Below, piece by piece: positions 36,784-45,063 of a DNA stretch of 64,000 bases (position 1 is the stretch's first letter; each line of letters starts with the position of its first letter). A program made the position numbers and the translations under genes. Source of the DNA: Candidatus Binatus soli (GTDB lineage Bacteria > Desulfobacterota > Binatia > Binatales > Binataceae); assembly GCA_002479255.1 (NCBI GenBank), contig DLMJ01000032.1:155967-219966 (forward strand), written 5' to 3'. The notes under the pieces were generated by a model. The model worked only from the letters and a program-made list of their open reading frames with translations. It was not told where the DNA came from and searched no databases.

Positions 36784-37705
36784 TTCGCTCCGCCCATTCG
36801 CTTTCGCAATATTTCTGTCGATGCTGCCGATTTCCGCGACCGCATCACAGCGCCAGCCAACACTCCTGGCAGAGCTCGAAGAAGAATCGATTCCGGCGCA
36901 GGATCTCGCGACGCCTAGTCCCGGCGCGGCGCCATCTCCCGCCGGGTCAGCGTCTCCCGGCGCGGCGCCATCTCCCGCCGCCGAGACAAGTCCTAATTCC
37001 GGCGAATGGATCGCGGTGCCGGCAGCACAGCCGACGACCGCCGAAAGCCAGGCGCCGATGGCCAATTCATCACCCACTTCACAGCCTTCCGCAGCAGCGC
37101 CGGCCGAGATCGCGCCCGCGATCGACGTGGGTTCGATCGCGACGACGCCCCAAATCAGCGACTCGTCGCTGACGCCGCTGATCGATACGGCGCCAACTCC
37201 CGCTCGTGCTGCATCGTTGAGAATCACCGAACGGCAGCGCGTCGAGCTCGACCGTGGCCACACTGACGACGCGATTCGCGAACTAGCGCACGCGATTTCG
37301 ATCGATCCGAGCAACTCGTACGCGTACTTCTACCTGGGCCGCGCATACGTCGCGCGCAAGGACTACGCGCAGGCGCAGACGTTCTTCAAGCGCGCGGAAA
37401 TCGGGCTCGCCTCGAATTCCGCGTGGCTCGGCGAAATCTACGCGTTCGAAGGGCTCAGTCTCGAGCAGTCGGGTAAATCCGCCGAGGCCGCCGCCGCCTA
37501 TCAGAAGGCGCTAGCCGCAAGTCCGGGCAACCTGACTGCGCGCGTCGGCGTTACGCGCGTGTCCGGGTCCGTGCCGGCCGATGCCAACCCAGCGCCGCCC
37601 CCGGATCTCGATCAACCGGCGCCCGCAGAGCCCGACGTTGCTCCGCCCCCCGACGAAGCGCCCGCTCCGCCGCCGCCCGCACCGCCGCCTGCTCCAGCAG
37701 ACTGA
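36776..37705 (+). CDS. TPR-containing envelope protein with proline-rich regions
   Basis: 309 residues, starting inside the end of the PBP gene. A signal peptide (1-24) is followed by a Pro/Ala/Ser-rich region containing a 26-base direct repeat (36919-36944 and 36955-36980, period 36) that encodes SPGAAPSPA twice. TPR units follow at about 155-265 (AIRELAHAISIDPSNSYAYF, YLGRAYVARKDYAQAQ, AAYQKALAASPGNL). The C-terminus is a PPP-rich tail. TPR partners of PBPs regulate peptidoglycan synthesis in other bacteria; the overlap with the PBP gene makes that idea attractive here. Confidence 0.8.
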   Translation: MTSSLRPFAFAIFLSMLPISATASQRQPTLLAELEEESIPAQDLATPSPGAAPSPAGSASPGAAPSPAAETSPNSGEWIAVPAAQPTTAESQAPMANSSPTSQPSAAAPAEIAPAIDVGSIATTPQISDSSLTPLIDTAPTPARAASLRITERQRVELDRGHTDDAIRELAHAISIDPSNSYAYFYLGRAYVARKDYAQAQTFFKRAEIGLASNSAWLGEIYAFEGLSLEQSGKSAEAAAAYQKALAASPGNLTARVGVTRVSGSVPADANPAPPPDLDQPAPAEPDVAPPPDEAPAPPPPAPPPAPAD

Positions 37706-37769
37706 ACGCGCGGGGCAACTTAGTTAGAAGGGGTTGGTAAAGAAGTAGCCCGCGCGTCCGTTTTCTTGT

Positions 37770-37795
37770 GTCATCCTGTTTTTGTGTCATCCTGA
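37770..37795. repeat. Direct repeat TGTCATCCTG before tsaD
   Basis: The decamer TGTCATCCTG occurs twice, 16 bases apart, in the region just before the tsaD start codon. The TCATCCTGA word is part of dispersed repeats in some bacteria. It may be a repeat remnant; a role for tsaD expression is not shown. Confidence 0.35.
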
Positions 37796-37806
37796 ACAAG
37801 CTCGCG

Positions 37807-38811
37807 ATGCTGATACTCGGAATTGAATCTTCGTGCGACGACGCTGCCGCCGCGGTGCTCGAAACCACCGCACCGGGCATCGCCGACATTCGCTCGAGCA
37901 CGGTAGCCAATCAGGACGACATCCATCGCGCTTACGGCGGCATTGTTCCCGAACTCGCGTCGCGGAGTCACGTCGTCACGATTGGGCCCGTCATCGAGCG
38001 CGCGCTGGACGCGGCGGGATGCCGCCTCGTGGACATCGAGGGAATCGCAGTCACGCGCGGCCCGGGATTGGTCGGCTCGCTGCTGGTCGGCTTGATGTTC
38101 GCCAAGGGTCTGGCGCAGGCGAGCGGCGTTGCGCTGGTCGGCGTGAATCATATCGAGGGCCATCTGCTGGCGCCGCTGCTCGAAAATCGTATCGCGATGC
38201 CGTACCTGGCGCTGGTCGTATCCGGCGGTCACACTGCGCTGTTCGCGGTCGAGGATTTCGGGCGTTACCGCCGAATCGGACGCACTCGCGACGACGCCGC
38301 CGGCGAGGCGTTCGACAAAGTCGCCAAGCTGATGGGACTGGGCTATCCGGGCGGCCGCGCAATTGATGAGATGTCGCGCCGCGGCAATCGAAAGCGCGTG
38401 CGAATCCCGCGCGCCCACGTCAGGGGCGCGCCTATGGATTTCAGTTTCAGCGGCGTGAAGACGGCGGTCGCAACTCTTTTGGCCAGTGAGGATGGCCGTG
38501 CCGAGCGGCCCGAGGATCTCGCCGCGAGTTTTCAGGAAGCTGTTGTCGATATGCTGGTGAAGCCGGCCATCGCCGCCGCGCGCGAGCTGGGCGCGGATAC
38601 CATCGCGCTGACCGGCGGCGTCGCGGCAAATTCGAGATTGCGCGACAGGCTGGCCGAGGCGGCAGCGGCCGATGGCCGCCGGCTGGTCGCGCCCGCGCTC
38701 AAATATTGCACCGACAATGCGGCGATGATAGCGCTCGCGGGCGGCTACCGTCTGATCCGCGGTGAGCGCGACCCGCTTAGCATCGACGCGGAAGCCAATC
38801 TTGCGCTTTGA
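37807..38811 (+). CDS. tsaD: tRNA threonylcarbamoyladenosine transferase TsaD
   Basis: 334 residues from the ATG at 37807; the frame is open upstream but MLILGIESSCDD is the typical start. The metal site VNHIEGH near residue 114, YGGIVPELASRSH, VSGGHTALF and LTGGVAANSRLR are all conserved. TsaD makes t6A at position 37 of ANN-decoding tRNAs together with TsaB, TsaE and TsaC, which are not in this window. It is a universal housekeeping protein of normal length. Confidence 0.96.
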   Translation: MLILGIESSCDDAAAAVLETTAPGIADIRSSTVANQDDIHRAYGGIVPELASRSHVVTIGPVIERALDAAGCRLVDIEGIAVTRGPGLVGSLLVGLMFAKGLAQASGVALVGVNHIEGHLLAPLLENRIAMPYLALVVSGGHTALFAVEDFGRYRRIGRTRDDAAGEAFDKVAKLMGLGYPGGRAIDEMSRRGNRKRVRIPRAHVRGAPMDFSFSGVKTAVATLLASEDGRAERPEDLAASFQEAVVDMLVKPAIAAARELGADTIALTGGVAANSRLRDRLAEAAAADGRRLVAPALKYCTDNAAMIALAGGYRLIRGERDPLSIDAEANLAL

Positions 38812-38822
38812 ATTCGGAGCAG

Positions 38823-39761
38823 ATGACGATTGCACGAAAATCGCACGCGCGCCGCAAACTTAAACGCGCCGGCGTCGGCGGCGGAATTGAAACGCCGTCG
38901 CGTCCTGCACCGGCACTGGCGAGAGCCGGTGTGCGGCCGGCAAAATCGCGCGGCCAGAATTTCCTAACCAGCAGCGCTGTCGCCGATCGAATCGTCGCTG
39001 CGGCGGAGTTGTCCAAAACCGACCCGGTAGTCGAGATAGGTCCCGGGCTGGGCATCCTGACCGAGAAGATCGCGGCGCGGCCGCTACGCTCGCTGACGCT
39101 GGTGGAACTCGACCCGCGCCTCGCTGCCCGGCTCCAGGAGCGCTTCGCAGACGGCGGCAACGCGAACGTTCGCGTTATCAACGCCGACTTTCTTGCGATC
39201 GATTTCGCGGCACTCCTCACCGATCCACCGGTCAAGGTAATCGGCAATCTTCCGTTCAATGTCGCGGCGGCCATCCTGCGCCGGCTCAGCGACAACGCGC
39301 GCATGATTTCGAGGATGGTCCTGATGTTTCAGCGCGAAGTCGCCGCGCGGATTCGCGCGATCCCCGGCGACGATGCGTATGGGGCGCTCAGCGTATTCAA
39401 CGCGCTGTACTGGAAGATCGATCTGCATTTCAGCGTCGCCGCCGGCAGCTTCCATCCGCGTCCCAAAATCGACGCCGAAGTTCTCGCTTTCACGCCCCGG
39501 GCGCCGCAAACGTTTGCGGCCGGAGACGAACGCGACGTGCTCGAAACCGTGCGCGCCTCGTTCTCTGCGCCGCGAAAGACGATTCGCAATGCGCTCAGCC
39601 ATTCGCTGGGAATCGACAGCACGCGGATCGCGCGCGCGCTCGGATGCGCGGCGATCGATCCAGCCACGCGCGCCGAGAAGCTCGGCGTACGCGATTTTTT
39701 AAGACTCGCGCACGCGCTGCGGATCGAACTGGCCGGCAGGATCGTCACCCGCGATGCCTGA
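38823..39761 (+). CDS. rsmA: 16S rRNA dimethyladenosine transferase RsmA (KsgA)
   Basis: 312 residues from the ATG at 38823, preceded by GGAGCAG; a TTG 15 bases upstream is possible. A basic 40-residue N-terminal extension leads to SRGQNFLTSSAVADRIV, the SAM motif VVEIGPGLGILTEKI, and the catalytic IGNLPFNVAA (F where KsgA usually has Y). The C-terminal helical domain shows FHPRPKIDAEVL and RKTIRNALSH. The enzyme dimethylates two adenosines at the end of 16S rRNA. It overlaps mutM by 8 bases. Confidence 0.93.
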   Translation: MTIARKSHARRKLKRAGVGGGIETPSRPAPALARAGVRPAKSRGQNFLTSSAVADRIVAAAELSKTDPVVEIGPGLGILTEKIAARPLRSLTLVELDPRLAARLQERFADGGNANVRVINADFLAIDFAALLTDPPVKVIGNLPFNVAAAILRRLSDNARMISRMVLMFQREVAARIRAIPGDDAYGALSVFNALYWKIDLHFSVAAGSFHPRPKIDAEVLAFTPRAPQTFAAGDERDVLETVRASFSAPRKTIRNALSHSLGIDSTRIARALGCAAIDPATRAEKLGVRDFLRLAHALRIELAGRIVTRDA

Positions 39762-40587
39762 ACTACCGGAAGTCGAGTCATTGCGCCGGATACTCGTTCG
39801 CACCGCCGTGGGCAGAACGATCGTGAGCGTTCGAATCGGCGAGAAACGGCTGCGCCGCGGCGTCACCGTGGATTTTGCCGCGGCGATCGCCGGCCGGCGA
39901 ATTGTGAAGCTGTCGCGCCGCGCCAAATATTTGATCGTCGAGCTCGACGGCGACGACGTGATGATTGTGCACCTCGGGATGTCCGGCAGTTTGACTCATC
40001 GCCACGACGGCTTCCGCGCTGACGACTTCGATCCGCGCCACGACCATCTCGAATTCTCGCTCGACGACGCCTCGCGCCTGGTTTACAACGATCCGCGGCG
40101 CTTCGGCATGGTCCGTCTCGTGCAGCGCGCCGCGCTGGCTTCCACGGCGGAACTGAAAGGTCTCGGCCCCGAGCCGTTGTCGCATCAATTCAACGCCGGC
40201 TACCTCGCTGCGAAGGCGCGCGGCCGGAAGTTGGCGATCAAGAACCTGATAATGGATCAGCGAATCGTCGCCGGTATCGGCAATATCTACGCATCGGAGA
40301 TTCTATTTCGCGCCGGCGTGCGTCCCGCGCGACGGGCTGGCCGCGTGACGCGAATCGAGATCGAAAAAATCGCGGCGGCCGCGCCGGTTATCCTTCGCGC
40401 CGCGATCGGCAGTAACGGCACGACCTTTCGCAGCTATCGCGATTCACGCGGACAGCCCGGGCGATTCGCCGCGCGCTTGCGCGTGTACGGCCGCGAGGGG
40501 AAATCGTGCTACACATGCTCGACGCCGATCAAAAACGTGATCGTGGGCCAGCGCGCCAGCTTCTATTGTCCGAAATGCCAGCGCTGA
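39754..40587 (+). CDS. mutM: Formamidopyrimidine-DNA glycosylase
   Basis: 277 residues. The N-terminal MPELPEVESL carries the catalytic proline and glutamate right after the initiator methionine. Other marks are NDPRRFGM, DQRIVAGIGNIYASEILF with the helix-two-turn-helix, and a C-terminal zinc finger CYTCSTPI ... YCPKCQR. It removes 8-oxoguanine and ring-opened purines from DNA and nicks the abasic site. Translation is probably coupled to rsmA. Confidence 0.96.
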   Translation: MPELPEVESLRRILVRTAVGRTIVSVRIGEKRLRRGVTVDFAAAIAGRRIVKLSRRAKYLIVELDGDDVMIVHLGMSGSLTHRHDGFRADDFDPRHDHLEFSLDDASRLVYNDPRRFGMVRLVQRAALASTAELKGLGPEPLSHQFNAGYLAAKARGRKLAIKNLIMDQRIVAGIGNIYASEILFRAGVRPARRAGRVTRIEIEKIAAAAPVILRAAIGSNGTTFRSYRDSRGQPGRFAARLRVYGREGKSCYTCSTPIKNVIVGQRASFYCPKCQR

Positions 40588-40668
40588 CCTCGAGTCAATC
40601 CTCGGCGCTCCAACGTGTATGTTATTTATTGACAATCGGAGGTCGCAATTGGAAGAGGCGATGACGCT

Positions 40669-41508
40669 ATGACACTTGATTTGCCCAGCGGGATCGGCGC
40701 CGCAATTTTCTTCCTTTTCGGCGCGTGCGTCGGCAGCTTCGCTTGCGTGGTTGCGTATCGGCTCCCCCGCGATCTTTCGATCGTCACGCCGCGCTCATTT
40801 TGTGAGAGTTGCGAGCGCGCGATTCCATGGTGGGCGAACATCCCGATTCTCGCCTACCTTGGATTGCGCGGGCGATGCCTGATGTGCGGCGCGCCGATTC
40901 CGTTCCGCCATTTCCTCGCCGAATTCGGACTCGCCATCATCGCCCTCTATCTCTACCTCGCCTTCCCGATCCCCGACGCGATCGCGCGCTTCGTACTATG
41001 CGCCGCGCTGTGGGTCGTCGCGATCGTCGATTACGACTGGCGGCTGATTCCGAACGTCATTACCTGGCCCGGGACGCTGGTGGGATTCATCGCCGCGTCG
41101 CTGATGATGCCGGAGGTCGGCTGGAGGAGTTCGTTGGTCGGAATCGCGCTTGGCGGCGGCATCCTGTATGGCACCGGCTATTTCTATCAGCTCGTGCGCG
41201 GGCGCGAGGGTGTGGGCCTGGGCGACGTGTGGCTGCTGGGGATGGTCGGTGGATTTCTGGGCTGGCCGGGAGTTTTCTTCACTTTGTTTTTCGGTTCGGT
41301 AATAGGCGCGATCGGCGGAATCGCGTTCGCGCTCAGTGGCGGCGGCGCGACTTCCCCCGCTCCGCTCGGCGACCCGGTGACCGATCCGGAGGAAGCAGAC
41401 GTCTCGATACTTCGCACCGAAGTTCCGTTCGGTCCGTATCTGGCGCTGGCGGCCGGCGTTTTCGCTCTCTTCCAGCCGCAACTGACGCGCTGGTATCTTG
41501 GCGGATAA
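40669..41508 (+). CDS. Type IV prepilin peptidase (PilD-like)
   Basis: 279 residues with about seven membrane helices. The cytoplasmic zinc-binding pairs are CESC and CLMC (residues about 46-77), and the two catalytic aspartates lie in IVDYDWRLIPN near 123 and GLGDVWLLGMVGG near 185. The enzyme cleaves and N-methylates type IV prepilins or type II secretion pseudopilins. No pilus gene is beside it. The last 60 residues hold an insert rich in Asp and Glu. Confidence 0.92.
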   Translation: MTLDLPSGIGAAIFFLFGACVGSFACVVAYRLPRDLSIVTPRSFCESCERAIPWWANIPILAYLGLRGRCLMCGAPIPFRHFLAEFGLAIIALYLYLAFPIPDAIARFVLCAALWVVAIVDYDWRLIPNVITWPGTLVGFIAASLMMPEVGWRSSLVGIALGGGILYGTGYFYQLVRGREGVGLGDVWLLGMVGGFLGWPGVFFTLFFGSVIGAIGGIAFALSGGGATSPAPLGDPVTDPEEADVSILRTEVPFGPYLALAAGVFALFQPQLTRWYLGG

Positions 41509-41538
41509 GGACGCGCAACGTTGCGATCCAACTAACTG

Positions 41539-42180
41539 ATGGCAGGCGGTGTATTCATCACGCTCGAAGGCGTCGAGGGAAGCGGCAAGACCACCCAGGC
41601 CGCAATCCTGGGCGACGTGCTGCGCAAAGGCAGCCGCCGCGTAACGGTCACCCATGAGCCGGGCGGCACGCGGGCCGGCGAAACGATTCGCGCGATTTTT
41701 CTCGATCCCGCGGTTTCGCTGGACGTAGCCGCGGAACTGCTGCTGGTCCTTGCCGATCGCGCGCAGCATGTCCGCGAAAAACTCCGGCCCGCGCTCGCCG
41801 CCGGCGAAATCGTGATTTCCGATCGCTATTCGGATTCGACCACCGCCTACCAGGGCCACGGCCGCGGCTTCGATCTCAAACTGCTCGGCGAGCTGAACCG
41901 GCTCGCCAGCGACAGCGTGACGCCCGACCTGACTATTGTCCTCGACCTGCCCGTCGAGACCGGTCTCGAGCGCACCCGCGCGCGAGCAATGGGAACCGGC
42001 CGCGGCTCCGACCGCTTCGAGGGCGAGCGCGCCGACTTCCATCGCAGAGTGCGCGACGGTTTTCTCGCGATCGCGAAGGCCGAGCCCGCGCGGGTCGTCG
42101 TGATCGACGCCGACCGTCCGGTTGCCGCCGTCAGCGCCGACATCCGCCACGCCGTGGACGAGCTGCTCGCCCGCCGATGA
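41539..42180 (+). CDS. tmk: Thymidylate kinase
   Basis: 213 residues. P-loop LEGVEGSGKTTQAA near residue 9, the DR(Y/H)-type motif ISDRYSDSTTAYQGHGRG near 93, and the TMP-binding THEPGGTRAGE near 36 are all present. It phosphorylates dTMP to dTDP. It is followed 10 bases later by holB, a very common neighbour pair. Confidence 0.95.
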   Translation: MAGGVFITLEGVEGSGKTTQAAILGDVLRKGSRRVTVTHEPGGTRAGETIRAIFLDPAVSLDVAAELLLVLADRAQHVREKLRPALAAGEIVISDRYSDSTTAYQGHGRGFDLKLLGELNRLASDSVTPDLTIVLDLPVETGLERTRARAMGTGRGSDRFEGERADFHRRVRDGFLAIAKAEPARVVVIDADRPVAAVSADIRHAVDELLARR

Positions 42181-42190
42181 CTGAATCCCC

Positions 42191-43270
42191 ATGCCGATAG
42201 ATTCGATCCGCGGGCATCGTGAACTCGCAAGCCGGCTGCTGGCCGAATTGCGCAGCCGCCCTTCGCACGCCTACCTGTTCGCGGGTCCGCGCGGCGTCGG
42301 TAAAGCGCTGGTCGCAACCAGCCTCGTCCACGCCCTGATGTGCGAGCGATCGCCCGGCGAGAATTTCTGCTGCAATCCCGCGCGATGCCCCGTCCGCCTT
42401 GCGCCGCAGACCGAGCGCACGCGCGCGCGCGCCGCCGATGCGGACACGCCGAGATGCGATTGCTGTTCTGCATGCGTGCAAATCGCGACGGGCGTGCATC
42501 CGGACTTCACCTACGTGTCGCGCCCCGTTGGCCGTACCGAAGTTCTGATCGACCAGGTCCGCGAATTGATTGCGCGGTTGGGAATCCGTCCGTCGCGCTC
42601 GCCGGTTCGTATGGCAATTATCGACGACGCCGAGAGCCTCAACATCCCGGCGCAGAACGCGCTCCTGAAGACGCTCGAAGAGCCGCCCGGCCACGCAATT
42701 ATCATCATGGTATCCGCCAGCGAGCGCGCCCTGCTCGACACCGTCCGCTCGCGCACGCGCACGGTCAGATTTCCTGCGCTCCAGGTCGCCGATCTGGAGG
42801 CTATCCTTGCCGCGCATGGCATCGACGATAAAGCTCGCGCCAGTGCGCTTGCTTTGCTGGCTCGCGGCAGCGCTGCAAATGCGATCGCACTCGCCGACGG
42901 CGATGAACCGCCGATGAAAGAACTCCTTGACGCCCTCAGTACCGCAAAATCGATCGATTTCGCCCGCGCACAGTCTCTCGCGCAGGAGTTCTTCGCCAAC
43001 CGCGACGCCGCCGCCGGCAATTTCGAGCTACTCGCAAGACTCCTCGAAGAAATACTATGCTACAAACTGCTCAAGACCGATTTCGTGGCGTTTCCGCCCG
43101 ACTCCAGGCCGAAATTGGCGAGTCTGGCGGACAGCCTCGGTGTCGATGCGGTGGTGAAATGTATCGACGCGGCAGTGCGCGCCACCGAAGCGGTCGAAGC
43201 GAATGCTAATCCGCGCCTGCAGGCTGAGAATTGGTGGACTATCGCCGGCCATGCGATGCGGGGTGAGTAG
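42191..43270 (+). CDS. holB: DNA polymerase III delta' subunit
   Basis: 359 residues. A P-loop-like GPRGVGKALVA near residue 36, a cysteine-rich zinc-module region (CCNPARCPV ... CDCCSACVQ), the Walker B-like IIDDAESLNIPAQNALLKT and the clamp-loader block LEEPPGH identify it. It is part of the clamp loader that places the beta ring on DNA. An extra insertion of about 15 residues (APQTERTRARAADADTP) sits between the cysteine clusters. Confidence 0.9.
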   Translation: MPIDSIRGHRELASRLLAELRSRPSHAYLFAGPRGVGKALVATSLVHALMCERSPGENFCCNPARCPVRLAPQTERTRARAADADTPRCDCCSACVQIATGVHPDFTYVSRPVGRTEVLIDQVRELIARLGIRPSRSPVRMAIIDDAESLNIPAQNALLKTLEEPPGHAIIIMVSASERALLDTVRSRTRTVRFPALQVADLEAILAAHGIDDKARASALALLARGSAANAIALADGDEPPMKELLDALSTAKSIDFARAQSLAQEFFANRDAAAGNFELLARLLEEILCYKLLKTDFVAFPPDSRPKLASLADSLGVDAVVKCIDAAVRATEAVEANANPRLQAENWWTIAGHAMRGE

Positions 43271-43276
43271 AAGATA

Positions 43277-44125
43277 GTGGCTGACATCGATCCATTTGAA
43301 GGCTCTCAACCGATGCCGAAAATCGTCGCCGTAAGTCTCCAGCAGGCCGGTCATTTGTATAATTTCCTGGCCGGCGACCGGGCGCTGCGCCGCGGCGAAC
43401 GCGTGCTGGTCGAAAGCGAGGCCGGCACCCGGGTCGGCACGGTCGAGATCGAACCGCACGAACCCGCGGTTACGATCGATCTTTCCTCGCTGCGCCCTGT
43501 TATCCGTATTGCTTCCGACAATGACTTCCAGGCCGAGCGGGAAACCCTCTCGCGTGAGGCATACGCGCGCCGCCTGTGCGTCGAGCGCATTCGCGAGGGC
43601 CGCATCCAGATGAAGCTCGTCAGCGCCGACTACACCTTCGACGCGCGCAAGGTTGTCTTCTATTTCGTCGCCGAGGGCCGCGTCGATTTCCGCGACCTGG
43701 TCCGCGATCTCGCCAACACGCTGCGCGTTCGCGTCGAGATGAAACAGATTGGCGCCCGCGATGAGACCAAAGTCACGGGCGGGATGGGTCCATGCGGACG
43801 CGAGCTGTGCTGCTCCAGTTGGCTGCGCGACTTCGAGGCGGTCACGGTCAAGATGGCGCGCGAGCAGGGCCTCGCGCTCAATCCCTCGCGGCTGGCCGGG
43901 ATGTGCGGGCGGCTAAAATGCTGCCTGCGCTACGAATATGCCAGCTACGTCGAACTCAAGCGCGCGCTGCCCAACGTCGGCAAGCGCGTGCAATGCGTCA
44001 AGGGCGACGGCAGAGTGGTGCGCCAGAACGTCCTCAAGCAGACCGTGCTGATCCAGCGCGAGGAAGAAGGCGGCGTCGTCGTCGAAGCTACCCTCGAGGA
44101 TTTGGTCGCCTCGCGCCCGCAGTAG
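43277..44125 (+). CDS. ricT: RicT/PSP1-domain protein
   Basis: 282 residues starting at GTG, 6 bases after holB. The PSP1 domain is identified by GTRVGTVEIEP, FYFVAEGRVDFRDLVRDLA and two cysteine blocks, GPCGRELCCSSW and GMCGRLKCCLRYE. In Bacillus, RicT (YaaT) with RicA and RicF forms an iron-sulphur complex that affects RNase Y and sporulation; in Gram-negatives its role is less clear. The holB-ricT-metG-tatD order is common, though here a GST gene intervenes. Confidence 0.9.
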   Translation: MADIDPFEGSQPMPKIVAVSLQQAGHLYNFLAGDRALRRGERVLVESEAGTRVGTVEIEPHEPAVTIDLSSLRPVIRIASDNDFQAERETLSREAYARRLCVERIREGRIQMKLVSADYTFDARKVVFYFVAEGRVDFRDLVRDLANTLRVRVEMKQIGARDETKVTGGMGPCGRELCCSSWLRDFEAVTVKMAREQGLALNPSRLAGMCGRLKCCLRYEYASYVELKRALPNVGKRVQCVKGDGRVVRQNVLKQTVLIQREEEGGVVVEATLEDLVASRPQ

Positions 44126-44207
44126 CAAGCGTCCTTACCGCCTCACGTCCCGAAGTGGCGGCGGGATCTGATTGCCGACTATCGCATCCGTGATCAGCGG
44201 CGCGTCT

Positions 44208-44834
44208 TCAGTTCGCAAAGCTGTACGCGCCACCACGTTGCAGCGCTTTCTTGTAGGCAGGCCGCTCGTGCAAGCGCCTGGTCCACGCGTCGAGGTTGGG
44301 ATACTGCGCACGCTTGCCGAACGCGCCGGCCACCTCGCCTACGAAGCTCATCTGGATGTCAGCGCCTGTCAGGGTGTCTCCCACCAGGAACTGCCGGCCC
44401 TTCAAAGCGCTATCGATGTAAGCGAGGTGATTGGCAATCTCGCCCTCGATGCGCGGCATCAGTGGGGCAGCCGCTTCACCCAGGCGCGTGGCATAAAGGT
44501 TGAGCATCAGAGGCAGCATCGCCGAGCCTTCGGCATAGTGCATCCATTGCACGTACTCGTCATAGGCCGGAGTCTCGGGCGCGGGCTGCAGCCGGCCTCC
44601 GCCGTGGCGGCGTATCAGGTAGTCGATTATCGCGCCTGATTCGATGATGGTCCGATCGCCATCAGTGATGACCGGTGACTTGCCGAGCGGGTGAACCTTC
44701 TTCAATTCCGGTGGCGCAAGCCGGGTTTGCGCATCGCGCTGGTATGGCTTGATCTCGTACGGCAGGCCGAGCTCTTCCAGCAGCCAGAGGATACGTTGTG
44801 AGCGGGAATCGTTTAGGTGATGGACGACGATCAT
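44208..44834 (-). CDS. Glutathione S-transferase family protein
   Basis: 208 residues. The N-terminal thioredoxin-fold half has LNDSRSQRILWLLEELGL and the glutathione-binding GKSPVITDGDRTIIESGAI; the helical half ends with YPNLDAWTRRLHERPAY. The family adds glutathione to electrophiles or acts in isomerase and reductase reactions. Lying on the minus strand, it splits the holB-ricT and metG-tatD pairs and looks like an insertion into an old operon. Confidence 0.9.
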   Translation of the reverse strand: MIVVHHLNDSRSQRILWLLEELGLPYEIKPYQRDAQTRLAPPELKKVHPLGKSPVITDGDRTIIESGAIIDYLIRRHGGGRLQPAPETPAYDEYVQWMHYAEGSAMLPLMLNLYATRLGEAAAPLMPRIEGEIANHLAYIDSALKGRQFLVGDTLTGADIQMSFVGEVAGAFGKRAQYPNLDAWTRRLHERPAYKKALQRGGAYSFAN

Positions 44835-45063
44835 GCGGCAATTCCTCCATGCGGACCATTATCTAACAGAATCGCAACCGGACTGCATTGTTGTGCTCAT
44901 GCTGATTTTGCAGCCCCGATGCTCGCGGTTCAATTCCACTGGATAGCTCCTCAAAAAAACAGTGTAAACGCCGCCTGCATCTTCTCTTCCTGGCTCGGGC
45001 GCCGGTGGCGATGGCCCCCGCCAGTCGCACGGCGCCGAGTCTCCCGCTATGCTCGATCTCCTG

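Noticed and set aside
35872..37314. Long minus-strand frame (480 codons)
   Set aside because: Opposite to the PBP1B and TPR genes; the composition is a mirror of those genes and no domain is visible.
44925..44955. tRNA-like T-loop GGTTCAATTCC
   Set aside because: The flanking bases do not form a T-stem, and no acceptor or anticodon arm can be built.
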